A DNA stretch of 64,000 bases, taken from NCBI RefSeq assembly GCF_023746615.1, contig NZ_CP082276.1, positions 1,178,001-1,242,000 on the forward strand, in the 5' to 3' direction. The notes beneath the pieces were generated by a model. It was not told where the DNA came from, ran no database searches, and saw only the letters and a program-made list of their open reading frames with translations. This DNA comes from Grimontia kaedaensis (GTDB lineage Bacteria > Pseudomonadota > Gammaproteobacteria > Enterobacterales > Vibrionaceae). Position 1 is the first letter of the stretch. Every line of letters starts with the position of its first letter. Shown here piece by piece: positions 27,150 to 35,602 of the stretch. Both the position numbers and the translations under genes were made by a program.

Positions 27150-28331
27150 ATGCCCTTATTGCCGCTGAACCCACCAGCCAGAGGCTTTGCGCAAAGTGAA
27201 TTTGAATTGCGCACTTGCGAGTTACAAAAACAGATGCGAGGAAAACAGCTTGATGCCGTTTTCTTCACGACTGAGGCTGAGTTTCGCTATTTCAGTGGCT
27301 TTAAATCGCAGTTCTGGGAAAGCCCAACCCGACCTTGGTTTCTGGTTATTCCTGCTGAAGGAAAACCCATTGCGGTCGTCCCTGAAATTGGCGTCTCTGG
27401 TTTTGAACTCACTTGGATAACAGATGTGCGCAGCTGGCCCTCGCCCAGACCTGAAGACGATGGCATCAGCTTACTCGCCACGACACTGCATGAAGTCAGT
27501 GCACGGTTTCGCCGCGTTGGCGCCATGCTGGGGCCGGAAACCCATTTACGCATGCCAGCGAACAACTTTGCGTCGCTACAGAAAATGCTGTCACATCACT
27601 CCTGGGTAGATGTATCGAACATTATCCAGACCATAAGAAGCGTTAAATCCAAAGCAGAGATAGAGAAGATACGATTCTCATGCAATATCGCCGCTGAGGC
27701 CTTTGACTATCTGCGGCAACATTTATTTGTGGGCGTTACTGAAAGAGAGGCGTGCAAAGCCATGCATTTGGAAATGCTCAGGCTTGGGGCGGACTCGTGT
27801 CCCTATCTTATTTCAGGCTCTGGTATCGCGGGGTACGACAGTATCATCATGGGGCCTACCGACCGCGCACTTGCCGAAGGTGATGTACTCGTTATCGACA
27901 CTGGGGCCAACTTTGACGGCTATTTCTGCGATTTTGACCGAAACTACGCGTTTGGTAGCGCAACGAAAGAAACGGTAGACGCCTATGATGCCGTTTATGC
28001 CGCTACGGAAGCAGGACTCGCAGCAGCTCATCCTGGCCGCACAACGGGTGAGGTTTGGCAAGCGATGTGGTCAGTCTTAGAAAAAGCGGGCGCACTTGGC
28101 AATGATGTTGGGAGAATGGGCCACGGTCTTGGCATGCAACTGACAGAGTGGCCCTCTTTTATTCCTAAAGGGGATGTGGTGCTAAAGCCCGGTATGGTGC
28201 TTACCTTGGAACCAGGAATGGCATTTGCCCCCAACCGCATGATGGTGCACGAAGACAATATCGTTATCACGGAAAATGGGTGTGAGCTTTTACACCCGAG
28301 AACCTGGGACAAACTGCCTGTTATTGGTTAG
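27150..28331 (+). CDS. M24-family metallohydrolase (creatinase/Xaa-Pro peptidase fold)
   Basis: 393 residues from ATG 27150, with AAGGAGAA eight bases upstream. An N-terminal creatinase-like domain (about 15-150; VFFTTEAEFRYFSGFKSQF) is followed by the pita-bread catalytic domain. All five metal ligands are present: the two Asp in VIDTGANFDGYFCDFDRNY, His in MGHGLGMQLTEWP, Glu in TLEPGMAF and Glu in MVHEDNIVITENG. Ectoine hydrolase (DoeA/EutD) belongs to this fold, but the N-terminal segment here differs from the ectoine-hydrolase sequence I know, so a different amide or cyclic substrate is likely. Its stop overlaps the convergent HAD gene by 11 bases, leaving no room for a terminator. Confidence 0.88.
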   Translation: MPLLPLNPPARGFAQSEFELRTCELQKQMRGKQLDAVFFTTEAEFRYFSGFKSQFWESPTRPWFLVIPAEGKPIAVVPEIGVSGFELTWITDVRSWPSPRPEDDGISLLATTLHEVSARFRRVGAMLGPETHLRMPANNFASLQKMLSHHSWVDVSNIIQTIRSVKSKAEIEKIRFSCNIAAEAFDYLRQHLFVGVTEREACKAMHLEMLRLGADSCPYLISGSGIAGYDSIIMGPTDRALAEGDVLVIDTGANFDGYFCDFDRNYAFGSATKETVDAYDAVYAATEAGLAAAHPGRTTGEVWQAMWSVLEKAGALGNDVGRMGHGLGMQLTEWPSFIPKGDVVLKPGMVLTLEPGMAFAPNRMMVHEDNIVITENGCELLHPRTWDKLPVIG

Positions 28332-28923
28332 TACTGATTCTATTTCCACATAAGTACTTCACATCCGCTAAGGAGAGCATAGGTAGATCTTCGTCAGTAT
28401 CCCCATAAGCGTAGACTTGGGAATATGCGTTAAGATCTACCGTTTTCTGCACTGCAACAGCTTTGTTTTCGCAACTACAATCACCATTCACATATCGACC
28501 TGTGAACCTGCCATTTTTAACTTCCATGGTACTGCAAAGCAGTTTGATTCCGCGCTGTTGGCAAAAATGGCGAAGGTAAATATTTAGCGCGGCAGAGACT
28601 AGATAAACGTCGTCTCCGTTGGCCTTATGCTTAGCGAGCATTTCCATCACATCTGGCCTTAGTGCGGCTGGTAGATACTCAGCAGCAAATCGATTGGCAA
28701 TCACATCAACCTCTTTTTCGCGGCGACGCCAAAACGCGACGTATGCAAGTACTGGGCGTGTTTTTCTGGCAGGAAGAAGGCCAAGCTTGTAAAGCAAGAT
28801 AACCGGCCATACCAGCGCAAAGCCAATAGCTAACCGTGGCTTTGAAGTCGCGTAGAAAAGAAACGCAGTGAAGGTATCTTCCGTGGTGATGGTGCCATCA
28901 AAATCAAATAGCGCTAAGTTCAT
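28321..28923 (-). CDS. HAD-superfamily phosphatase (subfamily IB)
   Basis: A 200-residue HAD hydrolase. Motif I is FDFDGTITTEDTF at the N-terminus, motif II is the Ser in YLVSAALN, and motif IV is YAYGDTDEDLPML. A helical cap lies between motifs I and II, as in SerB/CicA-like IB enzymes, and the hydrophobic stretch IGFALVWPVILLYKLG may contact the membrane. A phosphoserine- or phospholipid-type phosphomonoesterase is possible, but the substrate is unknown. It lies three bases downstream of the GNAT gene and probably shares its transcript. Confidence 0.88.
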   Translation of the reverse strand: MNLALFDFDGTITTEDTFTAFLFYATSKPRLAIGFALVWPVILLYKLGLLPARKTRPVLAYVAFWRRREKEVDVIANRFAAEYLPAALRPDVMEMLAKHKANGDDVYLVSAALNIYLRHFCQQRGIKLLCSTMEVKNGRFTGRYVNGDCSCENKAVAVQKTVDLNAYSQVYAYGDTDEDLPMLSLADVKYLCGNRISTNQ

Positions 28924-28926
28924 CGG

Positions 28927-29442
28927 TTAAAATGGCAGCCCTACCAGCTTTACGTCGCCTGAAGGCCACGTGTTATTGAGTGCCTTTGCCATGGTTTTTC
29001 CAGCCAAGACCCACCCATTTGCCGGATTATGCATGAGGACATTTGTCGTCGTTTCATAGCCGCTAGAGCTGTAAATATCTGCTTCCCCAAACAACAACGC
29101 AAAATCATCTCCTGCGGCCAACCTGTGCTGGTGCACTTCTTTGAGTATCTGCTTGACCAGCCCCTGACCACGAAAAGCCTGATTGACACAAACTTCAGCA
29201 ATACCCGCAATGGAATACTCAATTCCATCAATAGACACCTGTTTTTCGTGGACGGCAATATGCGCAGCGAGTTCATCTCCTTCCCAAGCCATATATCGGT
29301 GCTGGGGCATCTCTTTGTAGTAGCGGTGACGGGCAAAATGTTCAGAGTCCTGATTATTTAAGAAGCTGGCACTCAGAAGCAGCCTAAGTTTTTCGTCGAT
29401 GAAGTCAGTAATTTCAGCGTCAGGTAGATATTGGATGTGCAT
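28927..29442 (-). CDS. GNAT-family N-acetyltransferase
   Basis: 171 residues. The acetyl-CoA binding motif A is visible as IAEVCVNQAFRGQGLVKQILKEV (R/Q-x-x-G-x-G/A), followed by the motif B region ALLFGEADIYSSSGYET, where the SSGYE element is common to GNAT proteins. The acceptor cannot be predicted. It is tightly spaced with the downstream HAD gene (three bases) and follows the DUF1330 gene by 15 bases, suggesting a small operon of housekeeping or accessory enzymes. Confidence 0.88.
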   Translation of the reverse strand: MHIQYLPDAEITDFIDEKLRLLLSASFLNNQDSEHFARHRYYKEMPQHRYMAWEGDELAAHIAVHEKQVSIDGIEYSIAGIAEVCVNQAFRGQGLVKQILKEVHQHRLAAGDDFALLFGEADIYSSSGYETTTNVLMHNPANGWVLAGKTMAKALNNTWPSGDVKLVGLPF

Positions 29443-29457
29443 CAGAGACCTCAGAAG

Positions 29458-29868
29458 TTAATTAGGGATTTCAATTTCAATGTTTAACTGCCCTTCCAAG
29501 CCCGCTTCTCGATGAATAGCTAACACTTTAAATTCCTCAGAAGAAGTCATTTCCAGAAGCGCTTTGCGGGAAGGGTACTTCACGATGACGGCAGCATCCC
29601 AAAGGTCTTCTACCTGTCCAATTACCATCTCAGTCAGCTCAGAGAAATAAACCACCTGAGCACCATATCTGGTCAGAACCTCGCGCATAGGTTTACCGTA
29701 AAGATCGTAGGCTTCTTTACCCGAAAGATTGGAATCCCTGCCATCTGGGTATAGCGCTTTTTCACGGAATTTAAACAGGTTCAGAAGTTGAATTTCACCT
29801 GTTTCAGGATGAGCACGTAATGTTTCGTACTGTGCGTCGGTGGGATATAGCGCGTTGGTGACTTCCAT
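29458..29868 (-). CDS. DUF1330 domain protein
   Basis: 136 residues with the ferredoxin-like DUF1330 pattern: GEIQLLNLFKFRE near the N-terminus, and the C-terminal half with DAAVIVKYPSRKALLEMTSSEEF, which matches the family's conserved strand-helix block. DUF1330 proteins belong to the dimeric alpha+beta barrel group; their activities are mostly unknown. It has no signal peptide. It is the first gene of a probable three-gene leftward set with GNAT and HAD genes. Confidence 0.85.
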   Translation of the reverse strand: MEVTNALYPTDAQYETLRAHPETGEIQLLNLFKFREKALYPDGRDSNLSGKEAYDLYGKPMREVLTRYGAQVVYFSELTEMVIGQVEDLWDAAVIVKYPSRKALLEMTSSEEFKVLAIHREAGLEGQLNIEIEIPN

Positions 29869-29938
29869 TGGACGATGATTTCTAATTTTTTCTAACTTTA
29901 TGAATAAGCTAACAAATAAAGTAGCTAGACAGGAATTT

Positions 29939-30301
29939 TCAGGTCCTAAAAGTCCAAATTGAATGAATAAAATAGGCCATAAGTGGTAGCAACATGACTA
30001 CGACAAACATCCTGACATAATCACTCATTCCTGATGCTATCTCACTTACACCAAGAGAACACGTCAAAGCAACCACTTGGACTAAGAAAAATTTGAAAGC
30101 ACTGGATAGCTGCAGCTTCTCCTTAAAAACAAATAAAGATTGAAAGGAAAAAGAGAATGTATACGCAACTAAAAAGCCAATAACACCAGAAGTGACGAAT
30201 CCAAAACTTGTGCTGCTAACTAAAAATATCGAGGTAAAGTAGTGAATAAGCGTTGAAAAGATACCGACAATGCCATAACGAAACAACCTAAAAAAATCCA
30301 A
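29939..30301 (-). CDS. GtrA-like flippase
   Basis: A 120-residue protein with four transmembrane helices and the GtrA opening FRLFRYGIVGIFSTLIHYFTSIFL. It has the typical second block VIGFLVAYTFSFSFQSLFVFKE. GtrA proteins are thought to flip undecaprenyl-phosphate-linked glucose across the inner membrane. It is 21 bases downstream of the gtrB-like gene. The local DNA is noticeably AT-rich compared with its neighbours. No third, serotype-specific glucosyltransferase gene (gtrC-type) is present next to the pair. Confidence 0.88.
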   Translation of the reverse strand: MDFFRLFRYGIVGIFSTLIHYFTSIFLVSSTSFGFVTSGVIGFLVAYTFSFSFQSLFVFKEKLQLSSAFKFFLVQVVALTCSLGVSEIASGMSDYVRMFVVVMLLPLMAYFIHSIWTFRT

Positions 30302-30322
30302 GTAGCCTTACCTCTTCAACTG

Positions 30323-31264
30323 CTAGATCTCGTCGTTATTTTCAATGATATACACAGGTCTACGCTTGGATTCAATATAAAGCCGTCCAATATATTCTCC
30401 CATCACGCCCAATCCAATTAACTGTACACCACCAAAGAAGAGTACCATTGTCACGAGAGAAGCGTAACCAGGCAAGTCAACACCGAAAATTATTGTTTTG
30501 ACAATGATAAAACTGCCATAGAAGAAAGCAATGCCTGAACAAAGCACCCCTAGATATAGCCATACTCTTAGAGGCACAGTACTGAAGCTTGTAATGCCAT
30601 CCATTGCAAAGTTCCAAAGCTTCCACCCGTTGAAGTGCGTCTCTCCTGCAGCTCTTGGTTGGCGCGTATATTCAACGACTGTCGAGTTAAATCCAACCCA
30701 AGAAAAAATACCTTTCATGAACCGCTGGTTTTCTGGCAGTAACTTTATCGCTTCTACCACCTTTCGGCTAATCAATCGAAAATCACCGACATTTTCTGGT
30801 ACTTCAATCCCAGAGATACTGTTATGAAACTTATAGAACAATGATGCTGTCAAACTCTTTGCAAGAGTATCACTGCTCCGGTCAACACGTTTAGCAAGAA
30901 CTACATCAAAGCCTTCTTTCCATTTAGATACCAGTTGAAGAATAAGTTCAGGAGGATCCTGCAAATCCACATCAATGGGGATAACCGCTTTCCCTTTTGC
31001 GAAATCCAGTCCTGCAGTCAAAGCTGCTTCTTTACCAAAATTTCTAGAGAGATTAATCACCCTTAGCGTCTTGTCATAAGCAACTTCACTGCGGATCTTC
31101 TCCAGTGTTTTATCACTGCTTCCGTCATTGATGAAAATAACTTCAAAAGAACAGGCAGTTTGCTCGAGGACCGGCAATATGCTCTCAAGAAATGGCGTTA
31201 TCGTTTCTTCTTCGTTGTAACAAGGGCATACAACTGACAAGTCTGGAGTGAAGTCCTGAGCCAC
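30323..31264 (-). CDS. GtrB-like undecaprenyl-phosphate glycosyltransferase
   Basis: A 313-residue family 2 glycosyltransferase with two C-terminal membrane helices. Key motifs are VVCPCYNEEETI, FINDGSSDKT, the DxD-type VDLQDPPE, NVGDFRLISRKV and, after them, the helices around LYLGVLCSGIAFFYGS and TMVLFFGGVQLIGLGVMGEYIGR. This is the layout of GtrB/YfdH and dolichyl-phosphate-mannose-synthase-like enzymes, which load a sugar onto undecaprenyl phosphate on the cytoplasmic face. The GtrA-like flippase follows in the same operon. Role in lipopolysaccharide or other envelope glycosylation is inferred. Confidence 0.92.
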   Translation of the reverse strand: MAQDFTPDLSVVCPCYNEEETITPFLESILPVLEQTACSFEVIFINDGSSDKTLEKIRSEVAYDKTLRVINLSRNFGKEAALTAGLDFAKGKAVIPIDVDLQDPPELILQLVSKWKEGFDVVLAKRVDRSSDTLAKSLTASLFYKFHNSISGIEVPENVGDFRLISRKVVEAIKLLPENQRFMKGIFSWVGFNSTVVEYTRQPRAAGETHFNGWKLWNFAMDGITSFSTVPLRVWLYLGVLCSGIAFFYGSFIIVKTIIFGVDLPGYASLVTMVLFFGGVQLIGLGVMGEYIGRLYIESKRRPVYIIENNDEI

Positions 31265-31365
31265 GATTTGATTCCCCTATTTTTAGAAGCTTTTTTTGTT
31301 TCTGATTTAAGCTTAGTTCCAAATTCTCTAAATGCGGATATCTATATGTTTATAAAGCCAAATAA

Positions 31366-31401
31366 AGACCTCACCTCAAAGGAGAAATTGAAGTGAGGTC
31401 T
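31366..31401 (-). terminator. Hairpin downstream of the patatin-like gene
   Basis: AGACCTCAC (31366-31374) pairs with GTGAGGTCT (31393-31401), a nine-pair stem with additional partial pairing inside. The T-rich stretch beyond it on the minus strand (TTATTTGG) is modest. It is 12 bases beyond the stop of the gene at 31413-32540. Confidence 0.65.
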
Positions 31402-31412
31402 GACTGAGCAAT

Positions 31413-32540
31413 TTAAGACGCTTTATCCAGCTTCTTGTTTTCTATCCAGCAACCTTCGAACTTACGGCGGTGGAAATGACACGGTAAACCTTCGTTTGGT
31501 TGTGTCCATGGAGACTCTTCCAGTGCCTGTTTCATGTCGTTATAACCGCACTCTCGACGTAATCGAATTGAACGGCGAGAAAACTCTGCATCACTCAAAG
31601 GAATGTGGCCTTCAAGGGGGTCAAAAGTGATATGCACGATATCGATTTTCTTCCCTGCTTTCAGCGTGGTCACATCCGGCACTTGGGCACTGTCGACAAG
31701 ACCCGGTGTAGTTTTCAGCACATGGTCAAGGTTGCGTTTGGCGATGAGCGCCTCGACATGTTCGCTGGTACGGCTGGCATATTGAATTTCTTTTTCACGC
31801 CAAAGCACTTCACTCATGGTTTTAGGAAGTTCGCCATTGGCATTCCAGAGGTCGACCATAAAGATCAGCAGCTCTTCATCGCCCGCTAAATCGAGAATGC
31901 CATTAACTGGCGTATTGGAAACAACACCACCATCCCAGAAGTATTCCTCGCCAATCTGAGTTGCAGGGAAACCAGGTGGCAGTGAACCACTCGCCACAGC
32001 ATGTGCAGGGGCGATCTCGTCCGTTTTACTATCAAAAAACACCAACTCACCGTCAGTTACGCGGGTCGCACCAACTGTCAGGCGTGTTTTGTTTTGATTG
32101 ATAAGGTCAAAATCAGCCAGTTCTGCCAAGGTGGAAAACAGTGGTGACGTATCATAAAAACTGGTCGCAGCTTCACCTGGAGGGGCCAGCCAAGGATTGA
32201 TTGGGCGCGGCGTAAAGAAATCCGGCTGTCCAAACATCAGCGCTGAGGAGGCGCTCATGGTATTAAAAGCCATCGCCAAAGAACTCGGGATGTGAGCGTC
32301 AGTATCTGGGCGAGAAATCCGTTGCCAGAATGTTTCCAATTTTCCTAATCGGTCTTCTGGTTTATTCCCAGCCAGCACTGCACAGTTCAGAGCGCCAATG
32401 GAGATACCAGCAAACCAGTCCGGCTCAAAACCTGCTTCCTTCATCGCTTGGTAGGCACCGATGTGATAAGCACCGAGCGCACCGCCACCCTGCAGCACCA
32501 GACAAACCTTAGGTTTTTTATTGCGTCTTGTTGTTGCCAT
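31413..32540 (-). CDS. Patatin-like phospholipase
   Basis: 375 residues. The patatin active-site elements are complete: oxyanion loop VLQGGGALGAYHIGAYQ, nucleophile elbow GISIGALN with the catalytic Ser, and the DGG motif WDGGVVSNTP carrying the catalytic Asp. The C-terminal region (RRSIRLRRECGYNDMKQALEESPW) fits the DUF3734-type extension found on this bacterial subgroup. No signal peptide, so likely a cytoplasmic lipid acyl hydrolase. GGAG lies eight bases before the ATG. Single gene. Confidence 0.92.
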   Translation of the reverse strand: MATTRRNKKPKVCLVLQGGGALGAYHIGAYQAMKEAGFEPDWFAGISIGALNCAVLAGNKPEDRLGKLETFWQRISRPDTDAHIPSSLAMAFNTMSASSALMFGQPDFFTPRPINPWLAPPGEAATSFYDTSPLFSTLAELADFDLINQNKTRLTVGATRVTDGELVFFDSKTDEIAPAHAVASGSLPPGFPATQIGEEYFWDGGVVSNTPVNGILDLAGDEELLIFMVDLWNANGELPKTMSEVLWREKEIQYASRTSEHVEALIAKRNLDHVLKTTPGLVDSAQVPDVTTLKAGKKIDIVHITFDPLEGHIPLSDAEFSRRSIRLRRECGYNDMKQALEESPWTQPNEGLPCHFHRRKFEGCWIENKKLDKAS

Positions 32541-32800
32541 TTTCCTGTCTCCATTTCAATCAACTGGAGTCTTTATAGACCAACAAGTTAGGCAGACGGG
32601 TTAAGTTTATTATTCAAACTGGGACAAACACGAGGCCATCACAGTTTGACCTATTCACTTACATGCCTTTCAGTGAATTGTTCGCTGATGCAGAAAATAG
32701 ACAAAGAATTTTGCTGACACTGCTAATTTATAGGAATATTGAACGATCACTTAATTTGTGTTTGATATATAAAACACCCCTCAACACCAAAGAGGCTGAT

Positions 32801-33715
32801 ATGGAAGACGTATTTGCAAGAAAAGATGACTCTCTGTATTCCAATCCTTATTCGTTTCTTCGCCTTCCCATGGTTAAAGACCCAAGAGACACAGCAGCTG
32901 ATGTAGTGATTCTAGGTATGCCTTATGACATGGCCACTACTGGCCGTTCAGGGGCACGATTAGGACCGGATGCCGTCAGACGTGCTTCGGTCAATCTCGC
33001 ATGGGAGGGATTTCGCTATCCATGGCCTTTTGACTTGCGTGAACGCTGCAATATCGTCGATGCGGGTGATTTAGTGTTTACATGCGGAGATAGTGAAGAT
33101 TTCCTTACTACCGCCACAAAAGCAGCCAGTGAGATTCTCGAAACAGGTAAAGCATTGCTGACTTTAGGAGGAGATCATTTCGTTACCTTACCGCTTCTTC
33201 GTGCGCATTACGCCAAACACGGCGAAATGGCGCTAATACATTTCGATGCTCACACTGATACCTATAGTCAGGGCAGCCGATACGACCACGGCACCATGTT
33301 TTATCATGCGCCCAACGAAGGATTGATAGATCCCGGAGTGTCCGTTCAAATTGGTATACGAACCGATTACGACAGAGACCATCATGCGTTCAACGTAATT
33401 TGTGCGGAAGCGGCTAATGATATGACCCCGGACGAAATCGCCAGTCATGTCAAAGCCTTAGTGGGTGCAAAACCAGCCTATGTCACCTTCGACATAGACT
33501 GCCTAGATCCTGCCTTTGCACCCGGCACCGGCACACCTGTGATTGGCGGTATTACGTCGAACAAAGCATTGAGGATTTTGCGCGGGTTACGCGGTATTAA
33601 TCTTGTGGGTATGGATGTGGTGGAAGTAAGCCCGCCGTTCGACAATAGTGAAATTACCGCGTTGGCGGGCGCTACCATCGCGACCGAACTTTTGCACCTA
33701 TGGGCTGCCAAGTAA
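32801..33715 (+). CDS. Agmatinase / ureohydrolase family enzyme
   Basis: 304 residues from ATG 32801, with AGAGG six bases upstream. An in-frame start at 32663 would add 46 residues that are absent from the family. Manganese ligands are visible: His in LGGDHFVTLP, the cluster in ALIHFDAHTDTYS, and FDIDCLDPAFAPGTGTP. Length and motifs best fit agmatinase (SpeB), which releases urea from agmatine to give putrescine, although guanidinobutyrase-type relatives cannot be excluded. No arginine decarboxylase gene is adjacent. It converges on the alpha/beta hydrolase gene with only about 19 bases between stops. Confidence 0.85.
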   Translation: MEDVFARKDDSLYSNPYSFLRLPMVKDPRDTAADVVILGMPYDMATTGRSGARLGPDAVRRASVNLAWEGFRYPWPFDLRERCNIVDAGDLVFTCGDSEDFLTTATKAASEILETGKALLTLGGDHFVTLPLLRAHYAKHGEMALIHFDAHTDTYSQGSRYDHGTMFYHAPNEGLIDPGVSVQIGIRTDYDRDHHAFNVICAEAANDMTPDEIASHVKALVGAKPAYVTFDIDCLDPAFAPGTGTPVIGGITSNKALRILRGLRGINLVGMDVVEVSPPFDNSEITALAGATIATELLHLWAAK

Positions 33716-33734
33716 TTTGGAGCAAAACGTATCG

Positions 33735-34622
33735 TCAGCCGGCATTACGCTTCTGACTGACGACTTTTTCCATCGGATGCGCCTCGATAAAATACTCAAC
33801 GTCGTGTCGATAAGATTTGTAGAACAAGTTAGGAGCATGTCCGCATCCCAAATAGTAGTTCACCGCCATGTCCGGCTGCGCATCCCGCATTCTTTTTACG
33901 ATGTCTTTGGTCAAAACATCTGAGTGCAAGCCATGCATTAGCATCAGTGGAAGATCCAAATTACCAAAATGACGCCATAGATTCATGGGCGGAGAGTTAG
34001 GGTCGTACTGCGCAAGAATGTCTGGGTCGTAGTGCGTGGTGTAATCACCATTTTCCAGTCTACGAACAGAAGCCGAAATCATGGTGTGCCATTGTTCGCA
34101 GGTGTGAGGGCCAAATGGTTGATATAGCGTTTGGAGATATTGGTTAATTTCGTTATATCGACGGAATGCGATCGGTTTCTGCACATAATTGACAATACGC
34201 TCCAACGCATCTTGCGGCACTTCAGGGCCAATATCGTTGAGCACCAACGTGGAAATTCGATGGCTGAAAACAGGGCTAGATCCGATCAACATGCCAATTA
34301 AACCGCCCATGCTTGTACCAACCCAATGCACTTTATCGCAGCAATAAAAGTCCATCAGCTTCACAGCCATATCAATGTAATTGGCATAGCTGTATTCAGT
34401 TTTCGGGTTTTCTGCCCACTGAGAAAGTCCTCGGCCCAGCGTGTCAGGTGCGAGCACGCGATAGCCTCTTGAAGCAAGCTCATCGCCTAGCTCAACAAAA
34501 TCAACGCTATTCCGCGCCAATCCATGCCAACAGATCACGGTCTCCCCGCCTTCAGGGTTCCATGCACGAACATGAATTTCGCGTCCGTCGATGATTGGGT
34601 ACTGATGCAGCATTTCAGACAT
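33735..34622 (-). CDS. Alpha/beta hydrolase
   Basis: 295 residues from ATG 34620-34622, preceded by GGAGG. The earlier in-frame start at 34670 has no site. The oxyanion region is VICWHGLARNS, the nucleophile elbow is VGTSMGGLIG, and the C-terminal His is in LGCGHAPNL. The layout is that of cytosolic esterase/lipase-like hydrolases. The substrate is unknown. It stands alone, convergent with the ureohydrolase gene. Confidence 0.88.
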   Translation of the reverse strand: MSEMLHQYPIIDGREIHVRAWNPEGGETVICWHGLARNSVDFVELGDELASRGYRVLAPDTLGRGLSQWAENPKTEYSYANYIDMAVKLMDFYCCDKVHWVGTSMGGLIGMLIGSSPVFSHRISTLVLNDIGPEVPQDALERIVNYVQKPIAFRRYNEINQYLQTLYQPFGPHTCEQWHTMISASVRRLENGDYTTHYDPDILAQYDPNSPPMNLWRHFGNLDLPLMLMHGLHSDVLTKDIVKRMRDAQPDMAVNYYLGCGHAPNLFYKSYRHDVEYFIEAHPMEKVVSQKRNAG

Positions 34623-34819
34623 TGTGTGGTTCTCCCTCCGTGATCCCCGAAAATCCGCAGAATACACCATGATGAAAAGGCCTCTCTCTGACAGCGGGTA
34701 AGATTAATTATTTGACGGGTTTCACATTTCCTCAACTCTCGAATGAAAAAAAGTCTGTTTTCCTGTCATTTAGATTCGATAACATCACAATCCACTTATT
34801 CGAATCAGTGTGAACTTCA

Positions 34820-35302
34820 ATGAAAAAAGTGTTGGTCAGCGCCTGCCTGATGGGGAAGAAAGTTCGCTATGACGGCAATGCCCTACCTCAAGAATCCCAA
34901 GCATTTCAACGTTTAACGCAGTTAGCTGATATTGTCACTTTCTGCCCGGAAGTAGCAGGGGGATTGCCAACACCCCGACCACCAGCAGAAATCAATGTTG
35001 CGGATGGCGATCTAGTAATTGCTGGAAAAGGAAAAGTGATTTCCGTTAACGCAATCGACGTCACTCATCAATTTGCATTGGGTGCCCAAAAAACACTAGA
35101 CCTTTGCCGACAACAAAACATTGAAATTGCAGTACTCACCGAATCTAGTCCTTCCTGTGGTAGTTCTCTCATCTATAGCGGCGAGTTCGCTGGTAGAAAA
35201 GTTCCTGGTCATGGAGTGACCACCGCCCTTCTCCGACAGCACGGTATCAAGGTGTTTAGCCAGTTCACCGTTGAAGATGCTTTGGCTGAGCTAGAATTAT
35301 GA
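34820..35302 (+). CDS. DUF523 family protein
   Basis: 160 residues with the DUF523 pattern: KVLVSACLMGKKVRYDG at the N-terminus, FCPEVAGGLPTPRPPAEI, then LTESSPSCGSSLIYSGEF. The conserved cysteines in ACLMG, FCPE and SPSCG could bind a metal or iron-sulphur cluster, but no function has been established for the family. It is a single gene; the stop codon overlaps a near-match to the glucan-regulon operator (35301-35312). Confidence 0.88.
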   Translation: MKKVLVSACLMGKKVRYDGNALPQESQAFQRLTQLADIVTFCPEVAGGLPTPRPPAEINVADGDLVIAGKGKVISVNAIDVTHQFALGAQKTLDLCRQQNIEIAVLTESSPSCGSSLIYSGEFAGRKVPGHGVTTALLRQHGIKVFSQFTVEDALAELEL

Positions 35303-35312
35303 AAACGCTTTC
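35301..35312. promoter_or_regulatory. Near-match LacI-family operator (GAAAACGCTTTC)
   Basis: One base different from the 12-bp palindrome GAAAGCGCTTTC found upstream of the glucan genes. It sits at the end of the DUF523 gene, about 290 bases before the LacI-type regulator. It may be an auxiliary autoregulatory site or simply fortuitous. Confidence 0.4.
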
Positions 35313-35602
35313 AGTGAAATTAGTGCCTCACAATTGAGCACTTTGGTATCAAAAGTGTTAATTACTGAACATTTGTGAGCAATGTAAAGCCTTTCCATTT
35401 GGCAATGCTTCGCATTTCGTGGCAAAACTAACGCTATTTGAAAAAATAGCTGCGCCAAATGAATAAAGTTGCGAATCCGACTGATCCTCGATTTTAGATA
35501 AAGACTCGCATCAATTAGTCATTACTAAAGAAAGCACTTTCATAGCAATGAGAGGCAATAAAATCACGGCGTGCAACATCAGGTAAATTAAGGAAGAGCT
35601 CG
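35303..35602. other. Intergenic region upstream of the LacI-type regulator
   Basis: About 300 AT-rich bases between the DUF523 gene and the regulator. It holds two near-matches to the regulon palindrome (35301-35312 and 35530-35541) and presumably the regulator's promoter. No other gene is visible. Confidence 0.5.
35530..35541. promoter_or_regulatory. Probable autoregulatory operator (GAAAGCACTTTC)
   Basis: One mismatch to GAAAGCGCTTTC, centred about 67 bases upstream of the regulator start codon. This position suits repression of its own promoter. The site is symmetrical except for the central pair. Confidence 0.6.

Noticed and set aside
27150..28331. Canonical ectoine hydrolase DoeA
   Set aside because: Metal ligands and fold agree, but the N-terminal domain sequence differs from ectoine hydrolase and partner doeC/doeD genes are missing.
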